Below are positions 52,501-59,868 of a DNA stretch of 64,000 bases, in pieces. The DNA is taken from NCBI RefSeq assembly GCF_024266705.1, contig NZ_CP100756.1, positions 496,001 through 560,000 on the forward strand, given 5' to 3'. The stretch comes from Natrinema gelatinilyticum (GTDB lineage Archaea > Halobacteriota > Halobacteria > Halobacteriales > Natrialbaceae). The position numbers and the translations under genes are program-made. The notes under the pieces were generated by a model. It saw only the letters and a list, made by a program, of their open reading frames with translations, was not told where the DNA came from and did not search any database. Position 1 is the first letter of the stretch. Every line of letters begins with the position of its first letter.

Positions 52501-52913
52501 TGTTCCTGCGTCACGTCGATCCCCTGTGCCTGAACGAGTTCGATCCCCTCCTCGACGCCGGCTTCGACGGCTTGCTCGCGGTCTCCCTGAAGCGGTATCT
52601 GCTCGTCCCCGTCGCCGTCAACCGCCGTCGGGCCATCGAAGGTCACCAGTTCGAAATCGATCTCCGCACCCGGCTGCGAGTCCTCTTGAGCGACGGCCGT
52701 CTCGAGCGCGGTTGACGATTCACCTCCGATCATCGTCCCATCAACGGCGGCCGAAGTGTCGCCTGCGCCGGCGGTCGCAGCGATCCCAGCGGTTGCCCCG
52801 TCGCCGGCGGTGCCCCCTCCGACGTTTTCGCCGAGCGTCGGGAGCGCGACGACGCTTCCGACCAGTACGGCCGCGAGCACCACGGCGGCCGCGGTGTTCC
52901 GACGCCGTCTCAT
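49590..52913 (-). CDS. Large secreted Gln/Ala repeat protein with DUF7282 and Ig-like domains
   Basis: This 1107-residue protein has a Sec signal-like N terminus (RRNTAAAVVLAAVLVGSVVA). From about residue 113 to 545 there are about 18 imperfect 23-24-residue repeats of the type GALxQxQxVxVxQIQxAAxGAA, such as GALIQKQSVNVTQIQHAVAG. Next come a domain of the DUF7282 kind (about 570-690, GGFVAVYEGGALDI) and a DNA-level triplicate of ANETAEPED (about 692-716). Two near-identical Ig-like domains follow (SVADQTGNGSTLSIDAA and SVSNQTGNGSTLTVDEA), then two CARDB-like domains. There is no obvious C-terminal anchor. It is probably exported. The function is unknown. Confidence 0.85.
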   Translation of the reverse strand: MRRRRNTAAAVVLAAVLVGSVVALPTLGENVGGGTAGDGATAGIAATAGAGDTSAAVDGTMIGGESSTALETAVAQEDSQPGAEIDFELVTFDGPTAVDGDGDEQIPLQGDREQAVEAGVEEGIELVQAQGIDVTQEQRAAALEGARASVSQTQTIDAEQVQAATTGAVHGALIQKQSVNVTQIQHAVAGATDGGLSQSQSANATQLQGATWGAAHGALAQSQKVSAEQIQVASRGAAAGAAKEAGEKAVKKVPKIQEAAQGSAYGALTQYQRVTVEQRQRVTLEHVQHAAAGAAAGAIDGGTRTNVSQEQRVEIEQRQRVTIKQIQKAAAGAAKGALVQKQRVSVRQTQAAARGASRGALTQVQSIRIEQIQRVSITQVQEASFGAAKGAIAQSQEATVEQIHAAATGSASGVLVQRQTVSITQIQYAAIGAAEGAVTSAVQRQTVSVEQIQAAAFGAGEGSVTQTQLVEVTQVQSLAWGGASGALTQAQTATVEQIQTAARLTCKETAQVVQSQRISVQQLQRVTAETAADATAYAVQEETDDATVIGQRVEVIADQQIETVDRLEGTASVDVSDQTSDGQQVAIEDVSLSEGGFVAVYEGGALDIDPTGVIGVSSYLEPGTHENVTIELDDPLAGSGAFVAVPHHDTDGDETFGYVDSGGETDAPYVTGAGAPVLGGAFVTVTAGPEDANETAEPEDANETAEPEDTNETAETENASATLSVADQTGNGSTLSIDAANASVPYTVTATYDGETVESETFSAGEAVANRSLALEPPIEENVTVDVSVVGEDGATLANETIEYGVVAAPDEVPDATLSVSNQTGNGSTLTVDEASATVEYALAVTHENGTQLAVTETFGADETVVNETIELEPPLAENATLEVAVVAADDDAVLANETIAYGLEERTPDRPTDFGVSITDTNSPVERGDPIAVEAEVENVGVANGTQNVTLAIGGTPVNETSVSLEPGASRSVTLNYETSDLEPGEYLIEMSTANETAETTVTVEPTGEPASFAITDVSAPESGLAGEEVSVDVTIENQGDREGTQTVTYSIDDEPVAETSVTLAGGQATTLSVSSQLPAGTSTHTITTDDDRESVTIEASIPASD
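50773..50853 (-). repeat. Three tandem 27-bp units coding ANETAEPED
   Basis: Three consecutive, nearly identical 27-bp units lie in the linker between the DUF7282-like domain and the first Ig-like domain of the surface protein. Such coding tandem arrays change copy number easily, so the linker length may vary among strains. Confidence 0.85.
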
Positions 52914-53132
52914 CTGTCGAGGCCTCCCCCGTCGGCGTCCGCAACCGTCGTCTCCCTTCTCGCTCGACTCACCCCTGATTTCGGTCCGTGATAGCTCTCG
53001 TCGCCAGCCTTCGGACTATTCGGTTTCATTTCCCACCATCGAGGTGAAAGTTTGCATAAGACCGTCGGCCGTTTCGGTTAGCGAGCCGACACAATTCGTT
53101 GTTACCACAGCTTCTCGAGCGGGTTAACGACT

Positions 53133-53158
53133 GCAGTGGCACACCGACGTGCCACTGC
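53133..53158. promoter_or_regulatory. Perfect 10-bp inverted repeat
   Basis: GCAGTGGCAC-ACCGAC-GTGCCACTGC lies about 180 bases upstream of bioY and 220 bases upstream of the surface protein start. It could be a protein-binding palindrome or an RNA hairpin. No T-run follows. Confidence 0.45.
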
Positions 53159-53299
53159 GACCGTCTTCCAGACGCTCCGTTTTGACCGGGTTCTTCATCG
53201 AAACTGAAAGGAAGCGGTCTGTTTCGCGTCGCCCACGCGACGGGACTCGAAATGCGATGGCTCGAGACGTTCTCTCAGCGACGTTCCGTTCCGACTCGG

Positions 53300-53323
53300 A
53301 AACCGAAGTTTTGATCTCGGTTT
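53300..53323 (+). promoter_or_regulatory. Candidate BirA operator of the biotin transporter
   Basis: AAACCGA-N10-TCGGTTT is a perfect 7-bp inverted repeat, 16 bases before the bioY start. It covers the place where TATA box and transcription start would be. Its form (AACC...GGTT half-sites spaced around 10-16 bases) resembles known BirA-type operators in prokaryotes, and the window encodes a BirA with an intact winged helix. Confidence 0.5.
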
Positions 53324-53339
53324 ACGAGAGAGCGGAGGT

Positions 53340-53924
53340 ATGGCAACGGATCAAAACGAAATCGAACTCGTCGACGACGACGTTATCAGGCCGTTCGCTC
53401 GAGCGGCGATGCTCGCGGCGATGCTTGGTGCGGCCGCGCTCGTCGGATCGATTCCCATCCCGTTCTCGCCGGTCCCAGTGACGTTACAGGTGCTCGTCAT
53501 CTATCTCGCCGGTCTCTACCTCGGTCCCTACTGGGGTCCGTTCTCGGTCGTACTCTATCTGACCGCCGGCGCGGTCGGCCTTCCCGTCTTCGCCAACGGT
53601 ACCGCCGGCTTCGGCGTCCTCGTCGGCAACAGCGCGGGGTACCTCTGGTCGTATCCGATCGCGGCCCTACTGGTCGGCGCTGTCGTTCACTGGCGGAGCG
53701 AATTCGGAAACCCTGCGGAGCTATCGAGGCCGGTCCTCGTCGTGACGCTGCTTACGGCACTGGCCGTTATCTATCTGCTTGGGGCCGCCTGGCTCGGATA
53801 CGTCCTCGAACTCAGCGCGGTCAAAGCGGTCGAACTCGGCGTCGTTCCGTTCGTCCCGGGCGACATCGTCAAGATCGCAGCTGCGATCGCCATCGTCGAG
53901 GGCGGACGCATCGCGAGGACATGA
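53340..53924 (+). CDS. bioY: Biotin transporter substrate-binding S component BioY
   Basis: This is a 194-residue membrane protein with about six helices. It shows family features such as PIPFSPVPVTLQVLVIYLAG, LGPYWGPFSVVLYLTAGAVG then LPVFANGTAGFGVLVGNSAG and FVPGDIVKIAAAIAI. It binds biotin and pairs with an ECF ATPase and transmembrane protein. ATG at 53340 gives the usual N terminus. It is the first gene of a three-gene cluster (bioY, bioM-like at 53950, bioN-like at 54657). Confidence 0.93.
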   Translation: MATDQNEIELVDDDVIRPFARAAMLAAMLGAAALVGSIPIPFSPVPVTLQVLVIYLAGLYLGPYWGPFSVVLYLTAGAVGLPVFANGTAGFGVLVGNSAGYLWSYPIAALLVGAVVHWRSEFGNPAELSRPVLVVTLLTALAVIYLLGAAWLGYVLELSAVKAVELGVVPFVPGDIVKIAAAIAIVEGGRIART

Positions 53925-53949
53925 CCTCCGAACGGCAGATTCGGGTTCG

Positions 53950-54663
53950 ATGATAGAATTTCGATCGGTCTCGTACGGGTTCGAGGACGTCCCCGTCCTC
54001 GAGGACGTCTCGCTGACGATCGACGACGGCGAGTTCGTCCTCCTGGCAGGGGCAAACGGCAGCGGGAAGACCACGCTACTGCGCCACTGCAACGGCCTTC
54101 TGGAACCCGATTCCGGCGAGGTTCTGGTCGATGGGACGCCCGTTGCGGCGAATCTCATCGCCGCCCGCTCGAGCGTTGGCATGGTTTTCCAGCACCCCCG
54201 GGACCAGTTCGTCGCCGCCACCGTCGGCGCGGACGTCGCGTTCGGCCCCGAGAACCTCGGTCTTCCGCGAGCGGAGATCGACCGCCGCGTGGCGACCGCG
54301 CTCGAAGCGGTGAACATGGCCGGCCGAGCTGATGCCCGGATCGATGCACTTTCGGGCGGCGAGCAGTCTCGGGTGGCGATCGCGGGCGCGCTCGCGATGG
54401 AACCCACCCATCTCGTCCTCGACGAGCCGTTCACCGGACTGGATGAGCCCTCCAGGCGGTCGGTTCTCGACCGCCTGGAGTCCCTGTCGAGAGACGGGAC
54501 TGGGCTCCTCCTCGCGACACACGACCTCCGGGACGTCTGTCAACTCGCAGACCGCGTCATCGCCATGCAAGACGGCCAGATCGCAATCGATGGCCCTACT
54601 GAACGGACGCTCGCGGAGCTCGAGGGGCTCGAGGTACGAGTGCCGGACGCCCCACGATGTTGA
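53950..54663 (+). CDS. bioM: ECF-transporter ATPase (BioM type)
   Basis: This is a 237-residue ABC ATPase. Walker A is GANGSGKTT, the Q-loop MVFQHPRDQF, the signature LSGGEQSRVAIAGALA, Walker B HLVLDEPFTGLDEP and the H-loop TH in LLATHDLRDVC. It powers biotin uptake with BioY and BioN. ATG at 53950 is chosen from the family start MIEFRSVSYGF. It lies 25 bases after bioY and overlaps bioN by seven bases. Confidence 0.92.
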   Translation: MIEFRSVSYGFEDVPVLEDVSLTIDDGEFVLLAGANGSGKTTLLRHCNGLLEPDSGEVLVDGTPVAANLIAARSSVGMVFQHPRDQFVAATVGADVAFGPENLGLPRAEIDRRVATALEAVNMAGRADARIDALSGGEQSRVAIAGALAMEPTHLVLDEPFTGLDEPSRRSVLDRLESLSRDGTGLLLATHDLRDVCQLADRVIAMQDGQIAIDGPTERTLAELEGLEVRVPDAPRC

Positions 54664-55361
54664 CCTACGACCCAGGCGATAGCCTCGCGCACCGGCTCGA
54701 TCCGCGGACCAAGTTGGCGGTCCAGATCGGGTTCGCCGCCACCGCGCTATCGCACACGACCCCGCGCGCGCTCGTCGCTTTTTCGGGTCTGACGGCGGTC
54801 GCGATGGCCGCGGCGCGGCTGTCGCTCCGCCGGACTATCGTTGCATACCGGTTTGCGCTCCTCGTCCTCGCGGTCGCGCCGCTGCTCGCAGGCGTCACGC
54901 TCGGTTCGCCCTGGTTCGATCGTTCGGCTGCTGTCACCTCGGGGCTGGCGACCTATCGCGTGTTGCTCATCCTACTCGTCAGCGCCGCCTACGTCCGGTC
55001 GACGCCGGTGCGAGATTCTCGAGCCGCGATCCAGCGGACGGTTCCCGGAAAGCCGGGCGACCTTCTCGGCGTCGGCGTCGGACTCGTGTTTCGGTTTCTG
55101 CCCGTGCTTCGAGGCGACCTCCGGACGATTCGCGAGGCGATGGCCGCTCGGCTGGGGACCGAACGAAGCGCGGTCGACCGTGCCAGCACGATCGGTGTTC
55201 TCGGTCTCACGCGCGCGTTCAGCCGAGCCGATCGACTCTCGCTCGCACTCCGGGCGCGGTGTTTCGCGTGGAACCCGACGCTGCCGCCGCTCGCCTTTTC
55301 ACGGATCGACTATCCCGCGCTCGGCCTGGCCGTCGTACTCGCCGTTTCTGCCCTTTATTAG
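54657..55361 (+). CDS. bioN: ECF-transporter transmembrane protein (BioN/EcfT type)
   Basis: This 234-residue membrane protein has about five helices. The coupling motifs typical of EcfT proteins are around RLGTERSAVDRASTIGVLGL. It starts MLTYDPGDSLAHRLDPRTKL, the typical EcfT opening. Its start overlaps the bioM end, so translation is coupled. It is the last gene of the biotin transporter operon. Confidence 0.9.
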   Translation: MLTYDPGDSLAHRLDPRTKLAVQIGFAATALSHTTPRALVAFSGLTAVAMAAARLSLRRTIVAYRFALLVLAVAPLLAGVTLGSPWFDRSAAVTSGLATYRVLLILLVSAAYVRSTPVRDSRAAIQRTVPGKPGDLLGVGVGLVFRFLPVLRGDLRTIREAMAARLGTERSAVDRASTIGVLGLTRAFSRADRLSLALRARCFAWNPTLPPLAFSRIDYPALGLAVVLAVSALY

Positions 55362-55907
55362 CGCCCAGAAGACGCCGACCGTCGACCCTTCTCCAACGGA
55401 CCCGGACGGCGGTCGGACGCGGTATCGCCGCTGACTCCCGGACCGCCAGTCCCGTCGGGGGCGAACGCATCGTCAGATAGCCCCGGATCGTTCGGAGTAC
55501 TGTCTGTCCTCCTTCTGGAGCATCGTCGGTCAGCACCTCCAGGGTAGCGAAAGACGACTCATCGCCGCTGCCATTCCGGAATCCGCCGACGCCGAGACTG
55601 GTTCTGCAGACGTCGTGTGATCCATCGGTTCTCTCCCAGGTCACAGCTCCCAAAATTGGCATTCACCGGTTCGACGTCCTCCACATGGCTGAAACTGAAA
55701 GATTCCACGCGCTCGAGATCGATCACTGCAATCAACTCTCGTCAGTAGCACGTTCCGACCGCGGCCTCAGTCCGTGCACTCCGAGGACGGTGCGTCGAAC
55801 GCGTGACGATACCGAGTCGGTCCGCAACGGTGCCGAAGCAAGCGCATTCGTAATTCAAATCCCACCAGTTGCTCGTCCGCTTGTCGCGTTTGCTTGTTGC
55901 AGAAAGA
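55362..55907. other. Intergenic stretch between the biotin transporter and tRNA-Thr
   Basis: No gene is seen. Open frames here are Arg-rich or run across the tRNA and are not credible. I see no repeats or long palindromes in it. Confidence 0.5.
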
Positions 55908-55980
55908 GCCGGTGGAGGGATTTGAACCCTCGACCTAATCCTTACGAAGGATTCGCTCTGCCAGTCTGAGCTACACCGGC
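55908..55980 (-). tRNA. tRNA-Thr (anticodon CGT)
   Basis: On the minus strand: acceptor GCCGGTG/CACCGGC, D stem GCTC/GAGC, anticodon stem AATCC/GGATT with loop TTCGTAA (anticodon CGT, threonine codon ACG), T arm GAGGG-TTCAAAT-CCCTC. All stems pair perfectly. CCA is not encoded. Confidence 0.95.
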
Positions 55981-56105
55981 GCCGTGCGTTTATTCGTAGG
56001 GCCGATACCGGGCATAAGGATTGCGAATCGAGGCGCTCGTGTGAGGGCGTCTCAGTACTTAACCGGGATGTTCCAGTCGACGGAGTATCGATCCGAATCG
56101 CCGGA

Positions 56106-57095
56106 TCAACGCTCGAGTCGCACGTCGAGACAGACGTTCAGCTCGTGGGGGGCGTACGATCGGACGGTATGCCGGGTTTCGACGCTGACGACGTACTCGG
56201 GTTCTGCAGCCGCGCGGATCGCACGCTCGCCCGGTCCGAAGGGGTCGTCCTCGTGCTGGATGTCGTAGTAGTGGACGACGCAGTCGTCGCCGGCGATAGT
56301 CACAGCTGACTCGAGAAAATCGTCGGCGCTGTGGGGAAGGTTCATCACAATCCGGTCGGCCCAGCCGTCGTACTCGTCTGCGAGGTCGCGGACGTCACCG
56401 TTGACGGCGGTGACGCGGTCCGCGACCCCGTTTCGACGCGCGTTCTCGCGCAGGTACTCGATCGCCTCGGCGTTGATGTCCACGCCGACACACTCTGCGC
56501 CGCGTTTCGCGAACGGGATCACGAAAGGACCGACGCCCGCGAACATGTCGAAGGCACGTTCGCGGGACTCGACCTGCTTCGTGACCCGGTGGCGCTCGGT
56601 TGCGAGCCGTGGCGAAAAGTACACCGCTGCGAGATCCAGTGCGAACTCGCAGCCGTATTCTCGGTGAACGACCTCGGTAGTTTCGCCCGCCAGCAACTCC
56701 CAGTCGCGTACGCGTGTCTCGCCTTTGACTTTCGAGGCTTTGTTCAGCACCGTGTCGACGGGGAGATCCGACTCGACGATGGCGTCCGCGATTGCTCGAG
56801 CGCGTTCGGGATCGTCCTCGTCGATGAGCGCCGCCTCGCCGAGTCGCTCGTAGGAGGGTTCGAACGCGAGGAGATCCGCGGGCGACGTCTGCGTGTCACG
56901 CTCGGTAACCGTGTGCGAGACGACGTCACCGTTCTCGAGGGCCGTTCGCACGGTGTCGGGGTCCGTCACCGGGATGTAGAGTCGGCCATCCTCGACGGTG
57001 ATCCCGTACCGATCGTCGATCAGATCTGCGTCGGCGAGCATCGTTCGCGTCGCTTCTCCGGCCTCGAGCGCGACGCGGACGCACGGCACTTCCAT
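56106..57095 (-). CDS. tRNA (guanine37-N1)-methyltransferase Trm5
   Basis: This is a 329-residue archaeal Trm5-type enzyme that methylates G37 next to the anticodon. Signatures are RVTKQVESRERAFDMFAGVG then PFVIPFAKRG (SAM binding), VGVDINAEAIEYLRENARRN, GDVRDLADEY and MNLPHSADDFLESA (the NLP motif). An N-terminal D1-like region (CVRVALEAGEATRTMLADAD) is present. ATG at 57095 is chosen over a longer in-frame start because conserved sequence starts there. It reads toward the tRNA-Thr gene. Confidence 0.92.
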   Translation of the reverse strand: MEVPCVRVALEAGEATRTMLADADLIDDRYGITVEDGRLYIPVTDPDTVRTALENGDVVSHTVTERDTQTSPADLLAFEPSYERLGEAALIDEDDPERARAIADAIVESDLPVDTVLNKASKVKGETRVRDWELLAGETTEVVHREYGCEFALDLAAVYFSPRLATERHRVTKQVESRERAFDMFAGVGPFVIPFAKRGAECVGVDINAEAIEYLRENARRNGVADRVTAVNGDVRDLADEYDGWADRIVMNLPHSADDFLESAVTIAGDDCVVHYYDIQHEDDPFGPGERAIRAAAEPEYVVSVETRHTVRSYAPHELNVCLDVRLER

Positions 57096-57187
57096 ACACG
57101 AACTGGCCGATGAGTCGCCGTAACGCTGACGCTTCTGTGGTAGTGCTTCGATCCCCGACAATAGTCTTCTGTACCGTTCACTCCAAT

Positions 57188-57201
57188 AAATATCAGTATT
57201 T
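57188..57201. promoter_or_regulatory. AT-rich palindrome in the promoter of the metal-binding gene
   Basis: AAATA-TCAG-TATTT lies about 40 bases upstream of the HMA gene, inside an AT-rich stretch (ATAAATATCAGTATTTGATC). It could be a metal-regulator site overlapping the TATA box. Confidence 0.4.
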
Positions 57202-57241
57202 GATCAATTTATGGCCTTTCGACTCGTGGTCCGGGTGCAGC

Positions 57242-57445
57242 ATGGACGAATACATCCTCAAGGTTCCAGAGATGACGTGCGAAGGCTGTGAGATAGGTAT
57301 CACCGGCGCAGTGACGGTCCTCTCCGGCGTGGTCAAGGTCGACGCCGACGCTACGGCCGGTAGAGTGACTGTTTTCGGGGATCTGTCTGCGAAACCCCGG
57401 GTCCGTGAGGCGATCGAAAATGCCGGCTACGACGTGCTCGAATAG
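57242..57445 (+). CDS. Heavy-metal-associated (HMA) domain protein
   Basis: This 67-residue ferredoxin-like HMA domain has the metal motif MTCEGCEIGI (CxxC) after the first strand. The second half reads VVKVDADATAGRVTVFGDLS. It probably carries Cu(I) or a related soft metal as a chaperone. It is followed after about 110 bases by a DUF2182 membrane protein with many Met and Trp residues, so the two may handle metal together. The start is ATG at 57242. Confidence 0.87.
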   Translation: MDEYILKVPEMTCEGCEIGITGAVTVLSGVVKVDADATAGRVTVFGDLSAKPRVREAIENAGYDVLE

Positions 57446-57467
57446 ACTTCGTCGATCACCGATCACA

Positions 57468-57560
57468 ATGGACACGCATACGAGATACGCGATGAGTGGT
57501 TCCTGTACTGCCCCGGCGTCGTCGATTCATCCCGCCTTCGAGCGTGAGGTCTCGCAATGA
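57468..57560 (+). CDS. Possible 30-residue microprotein coupled to the DUF2182 gene
   Basis: ATG at 57468 opens a 30-codon frame (MDTHTRYAMSGSCTAPASSI, then HPAFEREVSQ) whose stop overlaps the next start as ATGA. The overlap style is the same as in real coupled genes here. Whether the peptide is real or only a leader that sets translation of the next gene is unknown. Confidence 0.3.
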   Translation: MDTHTRYAMSGSCTAPASSIHPAFEREVSQ

Positions 57561-58402
57561 GTACCTCGCTTCGCTCCGCGGTAGAACGCGTTACTGATCT
57601 CTGCACCGTCGATCCCGATCGTACGACCGCCGTCGTCGTCACCTTGCTCTGTCTCGACGTCGTCTGGTGGCTGCTTCTGTACGGAGGGCTCGTCCCGATG
57701 CCGGGGATGAGGTGGCTGATGATGACGGCCGACATTCCGATAGCGGCTCCCGGTGCGATGGAACGGGCCGTCTTCCACGTCGGAACGCTCGAAGCCGTCG
57801 TCAAATACATGATCATGTGGGGGGTGATGATGTGGGCGATGATGCAGCCCGCGATGACGCGCTTCACGCGGGAGTACGCCGCCGCGTATCGGGGATCGGC
57901 TACCGGCTCGATTTGGGCGCTCGCTTCGTTTCTCGTCAGTTATTACGCTGTCTGGATGGTCTCCGCGTGCGTCCCTCTCCTCTTTAACGCGGCCCTTCCC
58001 GGCGGTATTTACGGTTTCACCCGAGAGTACACGCATTTCGTCATCGGATGCGCCCTCGTTCTCACTGGGATCTACCAGCTCTCGCGGTTCAAACGGTCGC
58101 TCCTGCGGACGTGCTGTGAATCGGTCGCCCCGCACGTGGATGCGCCGCTACGGGCGGCCAGCAAGGGTCTCGACCACGGAGTACGGTGTGTCCTCACCTG
58201 TTTCGGCGTCTTCTTCCTGGTGATGGTCTTCTTCGGCGAGATGAACCTCGTCTGGATGGTCGCATTGACCGGCGTCGTGACGATAGAGCGGCTCCCGATC
58301 TGGGGCGAAGAGATTGCTGTCGGGACCGGCCTCGTCTCGATTCTCTCGGGGCTCCTCGTCTTCATCATCCGACCCGATCTACCGATCCCCATCGTCCTCT
58401 AA
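57557..58402 (+). CDS. DUF2182 membrane protein
   Basis: This 281-residue protein has about seven helices and is very rich in Met, Trp and Cys. YMIMWGVMMWAMMQPAMTRF is the family hallmark. Other segments are GIYQLSRFKRSLLRTCCESV and FGVFFLVMVFFGEMNLVWMV. DUF2182 is annotated as a predicted metal-binding integral membrane protein. It follows an HMA domain gene, which supports metal (perhaps copper) transport or insertion. Biochemical function is unknown. Confidence 0.85.
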   Translation: MSTSLRSAVERVTDLCTVDPDRTTAVVVTLLCLDVVWWLLLYGGLVPMPGMRWLMMTADIPIAAPGAMERAVFHVGTLEAVVKYMIMWGVMMWAMMQPAMTRFTREYAAAYRGSATGSIWALASFLVSYYAVWMVSACVPLLFNAALPGGIYGFTREYTHFVIGCALVLTGIYQLSRFKRSLLRTCCESVAPHVDAPLRAASKGLDHGVRCVLTCFGVFFLVMVFFGEMNLVWMVALTGVVTIERLPIWGEEIAVGTGLVSILSGLLVFIIRPDLPIPIVL

Positions 58403-58498
58403 TCGAGTTCGATCGTCGGGGACATCGATTCGACCGCCGACAACGGGCGGTTCAGTGGTCGATAGCGTTTTTCCGTGCGAGGCACGTACCACAGGGAG

Positions 58499-58912
58499 AT
58501 GACCGAGCGAACGGAGCTCACGACGCTCGAGACGGTCCACGCGGACCGATCGTGGTTGTTTACGATCAAAGACGAGTACGGCGAACCGGACGAAGTCCTC
58601 CTCGTACCCTGTGAGGACGGCGTCGAAGCGTGGGTCAACCGCTGTACGCACGAAGCCCAGCGGTTAGACACTGGCCGGGGCGCGGCGATGCGCGACGGCC
58701 AGATCATCTGCCCGAAACACGGCTCGATGTTCGACTCCTGTTCGGGCTACTGTGACAACGGCGAGGCAGCCGACACGACGCTCCCGTCTATCGACGTCAC
58801 CGTAGACGAGGACGCCGTCTACCTCACCGACGACGACGTGACCTTCGCCCACGAGGGTGGTATCGACGACGATGACGAGAGCCCCGAATCGACCTCGCAC
58901 ATCGGGTTTTGA
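58499..58912 (+). CDS. Rieske-type [2Fe-2S] ferredoxin-like protein
   Basis: This is a 137-residue Rieske domain protein. The cluster ligands are in NRCTHEAQ (Cys-x-His) and CPKHGSMFDSCSG (Cys-x2-His). The N-terminal part is a mostly beta domain (WLFTIKDEYGEPDEVLLVPC). The C terminus is an acidic tail. It is a soluble electron carrier or a small oxygenase component. It is about 100 bases behind the DUF2182 gene and could be in its transcription unit. ATG at 58499 is preferred over an upstream start. Confidence 0.88.
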   Translation: MTERTELTTLETVHADRSWLFTIKDEYGEPDEVLLVPCEDGVEAWVNRCTHEAQRLDTGRGAAMRDGQIICPKHGSMFDSCSGYCDNGEAADTTLPSIDVTVDEDAVYLTDDDVTFAHEGGIDDDDESPESTSHIGF

Positions 58913-59064
58913 TCGACTCGCTCCCAGCCCGTTCGACGAGGACGCGCCGCGTTCCGGCCGACGAGTCGACCGCGACCGTCGGCGGCGAACGACGCGACCG
59001 TTCGAGCACGAGTTGGGGGGATCCGTCTCGAAAGCGTATTCCCGATGGTGCGAGTATCACGGCC

Positions 59065-59838
59065 ATGCTCACCTTCATCGGCCTCGGGCTCTACGACGAA
59101 CGGTCGATCACCCTCGAGGGCCGGGACGTACTCCGAGCGGCGGACCGCGTCTACGCGGAATTCTACACCAGTACGCTCGTCGGGACGACGATCGATGACC
59201 TCGAGTCCTATCACGACATCGAGATCGAGGTTCGCGACCGCGCGGGCGTCGAGCAGCGTCCCGAGGACATCCTCGCGGCCGCCGAGTCCGAGGACGTGGC
59301 CTTCCTGACTGCCGGCGATACGATGATCTCGACGACCCACGTCGACCTCCGGTTACGAGCCCACGAGCGCGGTATCGAGACGCGGCTGATCCACGGCGTC
59401 ACCGCCCAGACGGCCACCAGCGCGCTGACCGGACTCCAGAACTACCGCTTCGGCAAAGCAACGACCCTCCCGTTCCCCTACGCCCACGGCGCCGACGGTC
59501 TCCCTGCGAGCGTGACCGAAACGATCGACCACAACCGATCTGACGGGCTTCACACGGTCGTTTACCTCGATATAAAAGCGGAACGGGACGAATTCATGAC
59601 CGCTGACGTCGGCGCCGAACTCCTCGCCGAGGCGTATCCCGACCTCGTCGGCGTCGTCGTCGCCCGCGCAGGCAGTCCCGATCCGCTCGTCGAGGCCGGG
59701 ACGATGACCGAACTCGCAACGCGGGCGTTCGGCGATCCGCTCCATCTGCTCGTCGTTCCGGGTGAGTGTCACCTCCTCGAGGCCGACGCGCTGGTCGAAC
59801 TCGCCGGTGCCGATCGGGAGATGCTCGATATCGCCTGA
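59065..59838 (+). CDS. dphB: Diphthine synthase (Dph5)
   Basis: This is a 257-residue SAM-dependent methyltransferase of the tetrapyrrole-methylase fold. It trimethylates the EF2 histidine intermediate on the way to diphthamide. It starts MLTFIGLGLYDERSITLEGR. FLTAGDTMISTTHVDLRLRA holds the G-D binding loop. RLIHGVTAQTATSALTGLQN then YRFGKATTLPFPY and LHLLVVPGECHLLEADAL are family-conserved. ATG at 59065 is chosen because the upstream part of the open frame is Arg-rich shadow sequence. Confidence 0.93.
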   Translation: MLTFIGLGLYDERSITLEGRDVLRAADRVYAEFYTSTLVGTTIDDLESYHDIEIEVRDRAGVEQRPEDILAAAESEDVAFLTAGDTMISTTHVDLRLRAHERGIETRLIHGVTAQTATSALTGLQNYRFGKATTLPFPYAHGADGLPASVTETIDHNRSDGLHTVVYLDIKAERDEFMTADVGAELLAEAYPDLVGVVVARAGSPDPLVEAGTMTELATRAFGDPLHLLVVPGECHLLEADALVELAGADREMLDIA

Positions 59839-59868
59839 GCGGCACGGTCATCCTCTCAGTAACCCCGA

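Larger units (their letters stand above)
52914..53339. other. Divergent promoter region between the surface protein and the biotin transporter
   Basis: No gene is supported. The region holds a 10-bp perfect hairpin (53133-53158) and the likely BirA operator (53300-53323). Confidence 0.6.

Noticed and set aside
55685..55969. A 94-residue open frame
   Set aside because: Its C terminus translates the tRNA-Thr gene in antisense (WRDLNPRPNPYEG), a well-known artefact.
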